DNA of 64,000 nucleotides from Fragilaria crotonensis (lineage: Eukaryota; Bacillariophyta; Fragilariophyceae; Fragilariales; Fragilariaceae): contig JAKSYS010000287.1 in NCBI GenBank assembly GCA_022925895.1, forward strand, positions 1 through 64,000. Reading direction: 5' to 3'. Position numbers and translations under genes: made by a program. Positions 42,402 through 54,200 of this stretch are shown here, one piece after another (positions within the stretch are counted from its first letter, which is position 1; each line of letters opens with the position of its first letter). The notes under the pieces are model-generated. The model was not told where the DNA came from and did not search any database. It worked only from the letters and a program-made list of their open reading frames with translations.

Positions 42402-44620
42402 TTATTCACCATGGCTCATTTCTAAGTGGGTGGGAAAGCATAACTTTCCTTTCTTTGTGTGGCAAATCCATGTTGTTGTCGTACACTCCAAGCTATCTTC
42501 ACAGAGCGAGCACATGAACGTTGTCAAACACTTACAGACTCGGCATCGGCCTTGAAGACTATATGGAAGTATATCCCCATTCACTGTTCGCTTCTTCCTC
42601 TTTGTTGGGGTTAGGTGAGCTGATACTCCAGCTCTAGGATCACCCATTCGATCAAAAATCATTTGATTCAGCTCGGCCCGTGGCGTCGACAATCGAAGTC
42701 GAACATTAGGCACATCCAATCTGTTGTCGATGAGTTCTTCAGCAAGCAATGTATAGAATGTCTTCTGCTTCTCCAACATTGCACTCTCGCCCTTGCATTG
42801 ACTGTATGCAAGCCATGTATCGACAACAATCATGGAAAATACAGTCAAGTTTACTCTCATCGACCAATTCTGGGTAACAAGCTTGTTTTCGATTCCAAGC
42901 GTGTCCTGTCGATGACGATTGTGGCGATCGATCATAGCGCACGTTTCATAGTAAACCTCAGCCGCTTTTCGGTTGAGGCACCACCAAATCAACAAGTTGC
43001 GGGTCGGCGTGATCATCACCAGATGCATCCTCAAGTTGCCTCCATCGCTGTCGTTTGTATGGACTCCCTTCCGCAAGCGAAGAACACGTTGCAATGAAGT
43101 ATCGTCTCTGCCGATCCATCCAGACAAAGGCCATCATTTTTGGTTCACTATTCGTCTCGCCGCCTCTTGTTACCATTCCTCTGCGGTCGCCTCGATTGTT
43201 CAGCTCCACTTGTGACAAGTATGGCATGGGATATTGTCGAGTGGCGGACTTCACAACTCCGATGAATCGCATGCCGTATCTCATCATCATGCGTGCTGCT
43301 GGCACCGAAGCAAAGTAGGAGTCGCCACATACAATTCTATCGGTATGCATCCATGGCATGACTAAGTCTCGCATCACCTTTGCTCCGTGCAGAAGTCCTT
43401 CTTCAGACATGATTTGTCCACTCTCGGCTTCGTCCATCAATGAAACATGTCGCGCCTCTTCCTCTGCCGTCTTCACAAGCTTCAAACGAAGCATGATGCC
43501 GCTCGCTCCACAAGATGCACACTGAATCTCGCATCCGTTCTCTGGTTTCCTGTCGATTGCAACATACATAGGGAGGCCATGGTTGATCCAGTGGCCTCCC
43601 TTTCCATACCAACGCGAGATGGATTCATCGACACAAATTCTCTCAGACGGAGAAACGGTTGATGCGCGATGCTCATTGAACTCATGAACAAAACCGTCGA
43701 CCAGTTTCCAACGATACTGCTCTGCAGTCATGTCAGCTGGACGGACCGGTGGCTGATCGCTGAATCGAATGCATCGCCAAAGGTCGTCGAAGCGGTTTCG
43801 AGAAAGGTTGGTCTTACCAAACAATGGAGCTGGAATGTACTTAGAGGTCGCAGTTGTAGCCCAAAGACTTCGACGATCGTCAAATTCAAATTTGCTGCAG
43901 AATTACGACACCAAAGAACCTGAGAACCTCGCCTTTAGTTGTCGTGGGTTTTGAAAGCATCTCAAGCTGTCGTGATGTCAACCGAACAATGGACAAAAGG
44001 GATTGCGGAGGGAACATACATAGAAAATAGTCAAGTCGTGACATTGTCTCGTCACCTCGGTCGCAGTCTTGCTCCAATAGGGTCCCACACAAACTATTTC
44101 GAATGGACCACAGCCGACGGACGACCGGTCCATTTATCTCCTGTTCCAACAGAGACGGATCTGCTTCAAACCACTGGGTGTCGGAAAGTCAACGCTGCTG
44201 GGCTTTCATCGCTGTTTGTTATTTGTTGTGTGACACCAGCGGCTGCTGACGTGGGTGTTGCTGTCGTTCCAACTGCCATAGCAGTTCTGACACTGCTGGG
44301 GTTGTTGCACTACTGCTGTGGTCATCTCGTCTCGCGGGCACTGCTTGTGGTGATCGCTGTTCTTGCACTCCTACATTAGCTTCTTGAGCGACAGCAGGAG
44401 CTGGCGATGCAACAGCAATCGGATTCTCACGTTGTTGGAGAATTACCTTCAACTCTTCGTGAAGTGCCGAGCATCTGACAGCCTTGACACTACGAATGTT
44501 CAGCTTTCCTCGTTTGACTTCATTGTCACCGAAGAAGAAATCGGCAACAATAAATGTAGTGGCGCGGGATCGGCCAGGACGAGCACTGTCTTGGCCAAAT
44601 GCCACAACGACTCCTGGCAC
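42402..44620 (-). CDS. piggyBac-like (DDE_Tnp_1_7) transposase, possibly intact apart from two one-base shifts
   Basis: The order on the minus strand is: an N-terminal region (44222-44620) with VVVAFGQDSARPGRSRATTF and KRGKLNIRSVKA; then, after a possible 60-base intron or break with two in-frame stops (44150-44221), the domain from EQEINGPVVRRLWSIRNSLC. The DDE_Tnp_1_7 core follows: LRFFGVVIL, MFGKTNLSRNRFDDLWRCIRF split here, RICVDESISRWYGKGGHW (first Asp), DRIVCGDSYFASVPAARMM (second Asp) and MIVVDTWLAYSQC (third). A Cys-rich zinc-binding end, CRVCKCLTTFMCSLC...CFPTHLEMS, is typical of piggyBac. Frame changes of one base lie near 43891 (a base missing in CAAATTTG) and at 42966-42969 (four T where three fit). 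Confidence 0.75.
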
Positions 44621-45241
44621 AACTTTTGTTTTTGCATTTGTCCCATAGCGACGACTGCATTCGGCGAGGACGTGACAAACATTGCCTTTGCTTCAACTGA
44701 GGCACCAATGTAGAGTCTTGGGTCGTCCGTGTGACTGGCATGATCAACACAGCTTTGAAAAGCAAGGGAAGTGAAACGAAGCGATCATGAAATAGTGGCG
44801 CACCAACAAAAAAACTCGCAAATTTTTTCAAAGCTCCTTCAGTTTCATTGTCACAACACATGAAGCATCAAAAGTTAGAGATGACCACCAGTTACATACC
44901 TTTTGTTTAAAGCACACTTCAGACAACTGTACTGGAGTGTATTGGCTCAATCAAAGTGAAAGGTAATGAAATCAATGCATTGATTGACGCCTCGAATGCG
45001 TTGACGTTGTGTAGCATGTTTAGACTGCATACTATATATCCGGGTACATTGTGTTATTTTCCGACCCGAAAAACTCGAAAAAATTGGCAACCTTTTTTTG
45101 CCCATTAACAGAAGTCAGGAACTGTCGCTTACTAAGATTTCCCCATTTGGCCCACGAGGTTTGACTCAATGGAGAACACATTCGCCTTGTTGATTTTGGT
45201 GCAAATGACAAAATGACGAAGTTGAGTAGAGGCCAAAAATT

Positions 45242-45287
45242 ATCTTTAATTAAAGATTTCACCACTGAGCGATCTTTAATTAAAGAT
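45242..45287. repeat. Two copies of a 16-base palindrome at the right end of the piggyBac-like element
   Basis: ATCTTTAATTAAAGAT occurs at 45242-45257 and 45272-45287, 14 bases apart. A related CTTTAATTAA sits at 42217-42226 near the left end. Subterminal repeats of this kind are often transposase-binding sites. Confidence 0.7.
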
Positions 45288-45595
45288 TTCGGGCGTTTAG
45301 ACACTAGCATATATACATAGTGAGTCGTGAATGGGCAACTGTACAGTTTCCACTTGACCAGATTAGGAACAGCTGCAGTCGGACCTAAAGCCAATCACAG
45401 GGCTCTATTTTGAGCGCATCATTTCTTTGATTTTCCGACCGAACAATTCCCCAAAACATCGACATGTACAGTACAATCCGGTCAACGAAACCTTGGAGCG
45501 TTGAGCACGCGGAGCAACAGGCTCGCAAGACGGAGATCAGACGTGCGAATAAGGCAATGATCACACTATCGTCTGTGTTAGCTGGAAGTGCAACC

Positions 45596-46219
45596 ATGAA
45601 GGTTATGATTTTCTTTGTCATCGTCTCTTGTTGGATCGAGACAGTCGCTTTTGTTCCAAGGCCAATCCGACGCACCTTGTCATCATCGTCCATCTTGGCT
45701 TCCAATGCCGACTATGCGCTCCTGCAAGAGCGAGTCCGAGAGATGCGTTTAACGTGTATCGAAAAGGATATTCAGCGGCCACCAAATCCCCAACTCTCTG
45801 CCCAAGAGTTTTGCGTGTCGCTCCTTGACAGTCTCCAATCCCCCGACGACCCCTGGCCAGACGCTGGCTTTCGGATGCTCCTCCGATGCTCTACAATCAA
45901 TTGGAAGGCTGCTTTGTACAAGTCAGTCGGTGCGCGCTTTCCAGAAGCCAGCGCAGAATCTGTGGCGTCAGCACTATCGACACACATGACCAAGGAGAAC
46001 AACCAGTTTCAGCTCTTGGTCCAGCCGACTGTTAAGGCCGAGTTTCCGACCGACGTTTGTGATTTTATGGATGGAACGTGTTGGGTGGAATGCCAACTGC
46101 GATCGTCCCACGGATTTCTTCTCGCTATTGCGGGGTTTTCCTTAGTCAAAGAAAGAGGAGCCTGGATGCTTGATGATATGGATTGGTTGGACTTACGAAA
46201 ACAGCCCATGTTCCGATAA
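45596..46219 (+). CDS. Plastid-type preprotein of unknown function
   Basis: An upstream ATG exists, but start 45596 begins a signal peptide (MKVMIFFVIVSCWIETVA) followed by FVPRPIRR, the diatom plastid cleavage context, giving 207 residues. The mature part has an acidic, helical middle (SAQEFCVSLLDSLQSPDDP) and a C-terminal half that could be an NTF2-like or cystatin-like fold: TCWVECQLRSSHGFLLAIAG, then WMLDDMDWLD. I do not recognise a named family. The gene follows the piggyBac element closely; its promoter region ends about 290 bases after the right TIR. Confidence 0.7.
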   Translation: MKVMIFFVIVSCWIETVAFVPRPIRRTLSSSSILASNADYALLQERVREMRLTCIEKDIQRPPNPQLSAQEFCVSLLDSLQSPDDPWPDAGFRMLLRCSTINWKAALYKSVGARFPEASAESVASALSTHMTKENNQFQLLVQPTVKAEFPTDVCDFMDGTCWVECQLRSSHGFLLAIAGFSLVKERGAWMLDDMDWLDLRKQPMFR

Positions 46220-48450
46220 GCCGTACGCGACGATACGGGGTGCTTGCTCGTTGATAAAAAATCATCATCGTGAACAGCAGTTTATCGATATGGTGTGTGT
46301 CCATCAGTACAGTCGATCAGTAGTAGTTTTGGTCTACTGGGGATAGTAGGATTGCTTTGTCGTTTCACCAAGATTTTTTTATTCTTTTTCTGCTGTAGCA
46401 CTTGCAACCGTCCCTACTAGGCGTGTCATTTCGCGTCCTTGATTCAATGTGGTACATAACTTGTCCGGGCAAAAACCTGTGATAGGAGCCATCAAACTTT
46501 TTTTGTCAGAGTTCAGCCTGCAAACTGATATAAGATTCTGGCGTGGTACTCGTTCGTGCTCTCTGCTGATGTCAACCGTGCCTTGTCCATATAGTGATTC
46601 CACACTCAATACAATTGGATTATTGTGATCAGATTTTATCTCATGCTGCGAAGAGGCCAGAGCTATTGCAACGACAGCAGTGACAAGATCACAAAGAATG
46701 TGCTTTCAATCAATGAGTTGCATATTTCTCTCACTACATTATCATGAATTCAATGGTGATAATTCTGCCATTAATCAGATTGGTAGTAACTGCAATCATG
46801 CAGAACCAATGCAGCACTTGAAATTAGGCGGTGATCAGACACTGCAGAACAGCCAGCACCAGATAGTACATCAGCACACCAAACAATGATGATGATGATG
46901 ATGATGATGACAATGACGATGATCACTAAACAGGCATCAACCATGCCTTCTTGGTGGGTCTCATGTATTCAAAAGGTGGTGGTTTTTGTGGAGGGAAAGA
47001 ATTCACACCTGTCCAATCTACCTTGCCCCCCAGTGAAAAGCCCCAGCAATCTGCATGAGACTAGCACCCATGCCTCCTTTCTCACCATTGAATGAGTAGT
47101 AGTAACCAGCATACATCCTCTTGAACATGGCTTGATATTGGATGATAGTATCCAACAAGGCATACTTGAAGGTATTGCACTGAAAAGACCTGCTCTAGCT
47201 ACCTTTCATATACAAGCAGAACAAAGAGAACAAGGAAGGACGTATTTGAGATGCTCTGAGCAAACTATAGTGTGGCTGACCAATGAACAGGGTGACAAGC
47301 AATGCACTGTTGGCACTTTTTGGCAAACCAAGAATTGTGGTAGCAGATTGCAACCAGATCCACCAGCAGGATATCGTGCGGATGTTCTTCTGGCGCGACA
47401 TGGAAAACTCATTCCGTTGCTTTGTTGCGGACTACGGCACTCATAAATCTGGTATTTACGCAACTCACACAACAGGTTCTTATACAAGAGGAATTCTGGA
47501 CAAAAGAGAAGGCATCTACATACCAAGGAGTCCATGGTATTAGCAAGAAGTCTAGCTACATGCAAGCAAAGTGTAAGGCATGACTTCAACCAGCCAAAAA
47601 AAGCTGGTACATCATTGGCTCTGACAATGCTCTCTCCAGAACCTCAACAACACTTATCCATGTAAAAATGGAAACCACCTGCGTTTTGGAATCATATTGT
47701 GCCCAGAATGGAAAGGTTCATTGATTCTCCTATGTAACTTCTATTCCTCGGACAACCCAGACTCTTGTCATAATGATCCATCAAGGGTGGTTGAGCCCAG
47801 CATGTGGTTCAAATGTCATGTTCTTGTTTAGTATGCAAGGAAGGCATTGCCGATATGTCCATACAAAGTTGGTGTAAATTTGTGTTGTAACAAGACAAGA
47901 GCATGCGGTGGAGGTGAATTAGTAGGCTATGATGTTGTGGAGAACTATCTGGTGATTGTTTAGAGACAGATGGTTGCATTCTGTGCTTGTGTGGCCATCC
48001 ACCATGCCGGTAAGGCTCCAAGCATCTATGTGTGCGCCATCCCACAGAAGACAGGGACAAAGCAACATGGACCATTCCTCAACTGCAGATGTGGTTGTTT
48101 TATCAAAGGTTGCCCAAGCATACTAGCCAGCAGCACTGACAGATATTGATGCGTTGAAATGACAAAGGATTAGCTAACATCACTCATCATTATTCTACCA
48201 AAAGCAAAGGATTGTTACAAAACAACCAATAAGGAGTGTTTTCCAATTCGGGCTCCAAAGAATCTGGACACCCTGCTAACTTCTCCCCCCACCAGCCCCA
48301 AGTTGGTGGATTTGTTTCTTTTCGACTCGTGTTTTAAAGTACTTTATGTACAGTAGTGTAGTATGCACACTCCAGTAATCGGTTGTTCTGCTTAAATTTC
48401 TCCTCCAAGTTATATTTTCTCAGTCCCAGCAGATACCTTGCATTACAACC
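46220..48450. repeat. CpG-depleted fossil repeat block
   Basis: About 2.2 kb without an intact gene. Bases 46921-47240 hold no CpG and 47521-48300 only scattered ones. Open frames such as 47132-47446 (EQTIVWLTNEQGDKQ) look like transposase remnants, but I cannot assign a family. The composition matches the block at 17.9-20.5 kb, although I could not align the two. Confidence 0.45.
46886..46909. repeat. (ATG)8 microsatellite
   Basis: Eight perfect ATG/TGA-type triplets in a row inside the CpG-poor block, followed by a decayed continuation (ACAATGACGATGATC). It likely varies in length between strains. Confidence 0.9.
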
Positions 48451-48451
48451 A

Positions 48452-48893
48452 GGAGTGAGAGGTCCCATGTGTACAACAAGGCAACAATTGGGCAATGATG
48501 ACAACATAACTGTTGATGCAGCACCACAACTCCTAGCAACAGCTGAAGTCTGTGCAGCTCCAGCAAATCTGGTGAGCCCCAGCAATTTGGAAAATTTATT
48601 TGAGCTGTGGCATGAATATCAAGTGGGATTTTGAGGCAGAAAAGCTGCAAAACTTTTAACCAACAGCCAAGTAGCGAGGCGGGAAGGTGAAGCACAAGCA
48701 CCACTGTCGCAGCGTGATTTGGACGATGGTTTCTCGCTTGCTGTTTTGCAGTGGCATGACTGCTGATACGGCAATTGATGCCATTTATGCTGTCTATGGA
48801 CAGCAGACAAGTGTGACTACGGTAGTAGCATTATTAATGCAATCAAGACGGACAAAAAGGCTGGGATGCTTTATCCCAATCTCAAAGTTTACT
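48452..48893 (+). mobile_element. Crypton fragment: GCR1_C-like C-terminal domain only
   Basis: Several frames encode a piece that parallels the end of the Crypton at 55.3 kb: SNLENLFELWHEYQVGF followed by GRKAAKL and then VIWTMVSRLL, TADTAIDAIYAVYGQQTSV. The WxEY...G and the (R)xVIWxM blocks match the Pfam GCR1_C pattern. Only the C-terminal domain remains and it is broken in several places. It is the relic of a Crypton in plus orientation, next to the CpG-poor block. Confidence 0.6.
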
Positions 48894-49452
48894 TCACTCG
48901 TCTTGTCTTGAAGCAATGCACGTACTGTACATCACTACAGTATGGATTATGAGTACTATTTCCCTACGTACTCGAGTAGTGCATTCTTGCATCCAGTTGT
49001 GGCTGGTACGGTACTGTACTCTAGTACCTGGTACGCATAGTGGAATCCGAGACGGCGACAACAGTAAGAGCTGCGTGATCAATGTTCGTCGTTGACGACG
49101 TCACACTTGACTGCATTCATGACCATCAATTGCCCAATCCCCATAATGTGAAATTCGGAGTTGACACTTCTCACAATTTCAAGTTGCACAGGTCACTCAC
49201 CTCTAACGTTCGCTCACATCCAGCATACGGCACACTGTGCAAACGTGCAAACCCGAGCAATGTTTTGAATGGTCGTATGTGTGTCATCTGACGTCTGACA
49301 TTAACATTCCACCACCAGTACAGTACAAAGCAAGTCTCAATTTGATTTGACTCTGGTTGGCCTACCAATGGCGAGTGCACGAAGCATATACATCCTCACT
49401 CATTGTTTTTGCTTTCCTAGCACAGCAACCGCTATATTACTGTTTAACTTCG
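48894..49452. other. Intergenic upstream of serine carboxypeptidase gene
   Basis: GTAC words recur near 48920-49050. The carboxypeptidase frame is open to 49357, but the extra residues give no better signal peptide. No gene is seen. Confidence 0.45.
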
Positions 49453-51057
49453 ATGAAGCTACTCCTTCGTTGCTGCATCCTATTCTCTCTCTGCCAAAGC
49501 CTCACGGCTGAGGCGCTCCCTCATCGATCGCAGTACCTTGTTGAGGGATTGGACCTCGTTCAACCAGCATTCGCAGAGTTTGATGGCGTCATGTATGCAG
49601 GCTTGGTTCCGTTTCACTCCAAGAATGATCGTCGCGGAAACCTCATGTTTTGGTTGTTTCTTCCCCACAAGCCTTCCATCACAGACACTTTGGTCTTATG
49701 GCTCAACGGCGGTCCCGGGTGTTCCTCCTTCGACGCAGGGGTTGCCTTCGAGCATGGTCCTGTCAAGGTTCCATCACATCCAGCTGGGTACTGTTGCTCC
49801 TCATCCGATGATCCACTGGAAACCAACAAGTACGCATGGACGCGTGCCACTCCCATGCTGTACGTCGAACAGCCTGGAGGCACAGGATTTTCGGACGGAT
49901 CAGAACCCCAAGACGAAGACGATGTGGCTGGGGATATGCACTCGTTCCTGGAAAATTTCTTTACTATATTCGATGACTTGCATTCTAAGCGATTTTTTCT
50001 CATGGGAGAATCGTACGCCGGTATGTTCGTGCCATCGATCGCCCACACCATCTACTTGAAGAATCAAGAGGCATCCACCAAAAAGATCAATCTGGAGGGT
50101 ATTGGTATCGGCAATGCTTGGATGGATGCTCGCACACAGGGGTCGACCGTTATCGACTACGCTTTCTGGCATGGCATGATTGACGTCGCCACACGTACGT
50201 TCCTCTACAAGGAATGGGACAAGTGCCTCACTCGAGGAAGTGTTATGACGGCACCGCTGCACTCCTTCACGACTCCAGATGAATGTGGAATTATGGATGC
50301 AGTCTTGCGTGCATCTGGGAAAGGGCTCTTGCCTCATCGAAACCCGAACACGTACGATGTTACAACTTGGGACAAGTATCCAGTGCTGACCGGAGACGGC
50401 ACTCCAACGACGTTTGAAATCTTCTTCAATGACGAAAGGGTGAAAGAAGCCCTTCACGCTCCACTGGATGTTGAATGGCAAGGATGTATTCCTGGAGCTG
50501 GACGACGTCGTCACCTTTTGCTCCTCGATGACGACAGACCCGTGTCAGTCGCCCCCTATTTGGCGCAGCTCATGGATGATGCACAGATCCGTGTCTTTGT
50601 CTACGATGGCGATCGCGACATGAGCACCAACTCTGCGGGGGTGGAAATGGTCTTGAACGGCATGACTGAATGGAGTGGTCACAACGACTGGCAAACGCAA
50701 ACCAGGGGACTTTGGCTGGACGATAAACATGAGATGGCTGGTTGGTCCAAGGAACTCCAGAGGCTCAGCTTCCTTGTCGTGTACAACAGCGGCCATTTGG
50801 TACCCTACAACCTTCCAGCCCGATCACTTCAACTCTTGGAACGATTTTTGACCAACACTAGCTTTGTGGACATCGAAATTCCGCGACTGGAAGGTATGAA
50901 TATCTCGTCGGATGAATGGCATAACACTTTGGTTGCTGGGCCAGCAAGAGTCTTCGTCTTGGGCTTCTTGGCTGCACTTGTGTCAGGGGTCTGCGTCTAT
51001 GCTATTGCGACTCGCGCGTGCCGTAGACAGCACTATATCAAAGTTCCTTCAACGTAG
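49453..51057 (+). CDS. Serine carboxypeptidase (family S10), membrane-anchored, Kex1-like
   Basis: Start 49453 begins a signal peptide (MKLLLRCCILFSLCQSLTAEA), giving 534 residues. Family hallmarks are all present: LWLNGGPGCSS at about 83-92, GESYAG with nucleophile Ser187, VYDGDRD with Asp387, and NSGHLVPYN with His448. The C-terminus has a transmembrane helix (about 499-520, VFVLGFLAALVSGVCVYAIA) and a short basic tail, as in yeast Kex1, which trims basic residues in the late Golgi. A vacuolar or endosomal location would also fit. All catalytic residues are intact, so it is probably active. Its 3' end converges on the DIS3-family gene with about 150 bases between them. Confidence 0.92.
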   Translation: MKLLLRCCILFSLCQSLTAEALPHRSQYLVEGLDLVQPAFAEFDGVMYAGLVPFHSKNDRRGNLMFWLFLPHKPSITDTLVLWLNGGPGCSSFDAGVAFEHGPVKVPSHPAGYCCSSSDDPLETNKYAWTRATPMLYVEQPGGTGFSDGSEPQDEDDVAGDMHSFLENFFTIFDDLHSKRFFLMGESYAGMFVPSIAHTIYLKNQEASTKKINLEGIGIGNAWMDARTQGSTVIDYAFWHGMIDVATRTFLYKEWDKCLTRGSVMTAPLHSFTTPDECGIMDAVLRASGKGLLPHRNPNTYDVTTWDKYPVLTGDGTPTTFEIFFNDERVKEALHAPLDVEWQGCIPGAGRRRHLLLLDDDRPVSVAPYLAQLMDDAQIRVFVYDGDRDMSTNSAGVEMVLNGMTEWSGHNDWQTQTRGLWLDDKHEMAGWSKELQRLSFLVVYNSGHLVPYNLPARSLQLLERFLTNTSFVDIEIPRLEGMNISSDEWHNTLVAGPARVFVLGFLAALVSGVCVYAIATRACRRQHYIKVPST

Positions 51058-51205
51058 GCCATGCCGTTGCTCACCGCCTTGCTGTTCAAGAGTTGGGTGG
51101 CCCTGAATGTGCCGATGGCTAGGGCTTTGGAATCTTTACATAGAAAATAGAAGATAGAACTTTTATTAGACATATACGATAGTATACAGCTCTGCAGTCC
51201 CTGAC

Positions 51206-54200
51206 CTATTTTTTGCCTTTTGCTTTTCGGGTGTTTCGCTTTCCAGCGGCCAGTTTTTGTGTTCGAGCGGTGACAGTCCTTTCAATCGTTCGAACACTAT
51301 CAAATTCGTTGCTTCGTGCGTACGATTGATTTGCGGAAAGGCGAAGTTGAGCTACGGCGTCCGAGGCCGCCGAAATCGCGGCCTCTTGCTGAGCATTTCG
51401 AGTGTCTGGGTTGACAAAGTGACCAAAGACCTTTCGCCCCCCAATCAAAGAATGAAAATCTGCCTTTGTCGCTCGAGGTCGACTTGGAGCATTAGGTAGA
51501 TGTGGGGTTATGGGGAGTGATGCAAGCTGCTTATAGATGGAATTTGCTGACGGAAACGGCTCTGTCGGGTCAGCCGTCGGCATAAATTCAGGAGATGGCG
51601 ACTGAATTGCAGTCGAAACGATTCTTTGATTCGACTCAACTTTGGCAGCTCTGGTAGCAGACGAGGGAATAAGATGAAGTCTTGGTAAAGGTACGCGAGC
51701 CTTCACGTCTGATAGGTCGCACGATATCTGAACTGTGACAACGTCTAGGATGCAGAATCGCAATTTCTTTTCAGCGCCCGGAATTACGATCTCCAACCGT
51801 GACTTAGACGCGTCACAGGAGTCTTCAGCGAAGACGGTCTCACCAGCGGGGAATCGACGATTCGTCTGTACAGCTGAAAATCCGAGCGTAGGCTCCAAAC
51901 CAGAGTCCGACGGCAATCCCACAAGAGAAGGATCAAGTTGCACGTTGCCGCTCTCATCACAAAGATACACCGGTCCTTTCATGTCAAATTGAGGTACGAA
52001 GACAACAAGCCCGTTGGCTCGCACATCTGTTACCACAGCTTGTGCGTTGGCAACCCGATTTTTGAAGTACAAGGAGAGAAAGAGCTTTTGACACTCCATA
52101 GACGACAGCTTTGCACGTCTGTTTTGAACATTGAGGTTTTCGCAAATACGCGCAACCTCGATCCCTTCGTATGGAACGGCAATCACTGGAGCAACCGGGG
52201 CTCTCGAAATGTTAGCAATGATGTCCGTTTCTGCTGGGTGTCTTGCATTATCAGCTGAGTTGAAGGAATCGGAATTGGTTTCAAATTCGCTGCTATCCCG
52301 CCCTTCCAGGCCCTCTCCGCCCATGACGGAGATTACCTTTGAGTCCGGAATAGACGCCAATGCGTGTCTTCCTATGAAACCTGGGGGCGGGCCGGCTGCA
52401 AGCTTGACGCGCTCATGCGCTAGTGCAGCGAAGAGCTGTTTGTGCACAACAACATCGGCGTATCGCCGGATCGGAGACGTGAAGTGGGTGTACTTCTCGA
52501 TGCCTAGGCCGTAATGCGACAGACTAGCACCCGACTCGGTTTGCCCGGTCGAAACGTACAGCGCTTCCGACATCGCCCGCATCGTCAAGGACTGCCACAG
52601 AGCATTGACAACGGTTCTGTCCTTGTCAGTAACGTGCGCATTCTTTAACGATTTGGCCAAGGCCATGTTACTGCTCCCGTCGAAAGCAATCCCGCCTGCC
52701 TTCAGAAAGCTTTCAAGATCCTCGAATTTGTTGTGTTCGACACTTTGATGAATTCGTAAAAGGGACGAGTCCGGAAAGCAGCTGTATATCTTCTCGGCAA
52801 CCGACTGATTTGCTAGGATCATTAACTCGGCGATTGTGTGATGGATCTCCAAATCCTTCTTGGCGGAAACCTTTATTGGATTACCATTCGCATCTAACGC
52901 GAATTTGAGCTCGTTGCCAAGATCGCCGCTCGAAAGGTCGACCGCGCCGCCAATTTCTTCTCTCTTTCGCCGTAGCTTTCTGGTAAGGTTGGTGAGCATT
53001 GACAAGTCCTTCTTGAGACCTGCAATTGAGCCCTTGTTGACTCGATAACCAGCTGTCAGGGGTGGAGGCTGTGGTTGCCTTGGATCATCAGGTGGCATAT
53101 TATGCAGTATATTGTGTGCTTGCTCATACGTCATCGCTTGGCAATTGTGGATAACAGTCCTTCCGAACCAAGTAGATTTGATTTGATCAAAGTCGGGGGA
53201 CATCGTCCAGATGACACTTACTGCCAGTCGGTCCATATTTCCATGCAAGGAACACAGATCCGAACTTAGTAGGGTTGGCAACATGTCAAATCGGCGATCT
53301 ACAAGGTAAAATGTCGTTGCTCTTGTTTGAGCTTCCTTGTCCAGGGCTGAATTGTGCGGCACGAAATAAGCAACGTCTGCGATATGCACACCCACTTCGA
53401 CATCACCATTCGGTAGCAGCCTGACGTGCATCGTGTCGTCAATGTCTTGACATCCGACAGGATCGACGCTAAAAATGCGACACGTTGTGCGAAGATCGCG
53501 CCTCGCAGCGATTTCTGCTTTGGGAATGCGCCAATCATGTCCTTCGGGAGGCAGCAAGGCGATGGCACTTTGCTGAATGGAGGAATAGGATTTCATGCTC
53601 TAACAGAAGACAAGCAATTTCAGTTTCGAGGTCCCCATATGGGCCGAGAATATCAATGCAATGACCTTGTGGATAGTGTGAGCCGACATCCCACCTGTCG
53701 ATTTCTACTAACAATCGCTGATTCTGTAATTTTTGCCAACTCTTTGTTTGAATGCGTATTCTGGGAATTCTTGTGTCCACAGGAACAACAATGACAGCAC
53801 GATCGTCTGCACTTGGAGTGTCAACAAGAGTTGCAACGTAGCGTCTTCGAGAAGGCTGGGCGATGGCAACTACAATGGCCGAAGGAACCGTTGGTCCAGA
53901 AGTAGCGTCCGATGAGTCATTTTCTTCCGAGTCAGCGTTAAATACGAGGCGTCGTCTTCCCACAGGCCGTCCCCATTGACTTTCTGGCAAGAGTTTGATA
54001 ATCACAACATCTTGATGTATCGCGCGATTGAAGTGCCCCTCCGCTTGATTGATGAAGAACCTTCCCTTGGACGTTTTCACATAGGCTTCCTTGAAATTTT
54101 GCCTTGTTACATCAAGGCGACCGCGCGCCAAGGATCCATCTCGGATACCTTTTTGAACGTCTTCCTCAGACAGGTAATCTTCCACTCCAGTCTGAACTTC

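Larger units (their letters stand above)
42194..45303 (-). mobile_element. piggyBac-like DNA transposon with 14-bp TIRs and CTAG flanks
   Basis: The ends are TGTCTAAACGCCCG at 42194-42207 and its reverse complement at 45290-45303. Both are flanked by CTAG (42190-42193 and 45304-45307), a clean 4-base target-site duplication. Just inside each end lies CTTTAATTAA; the right end has two copies of a 16-base palindrome. The interior holds a minus-strand transposase (42402 to beyond 44600). The element is about 3.1 kb, with both ends and TSD intact, so it inserted recently on the genome's time scale. Classical piggyBac uses TTAA; CTAG here is unusual. Confidence 0.8.

Noticed and set aside
44150-44221. 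Confident intron in the piggyBac-like transposase
   Set aside because: A GT...AG pair fits, but the donor GTGTCA is weak and the in-frame stops could be real breaks, so it is only mentioned as possible.
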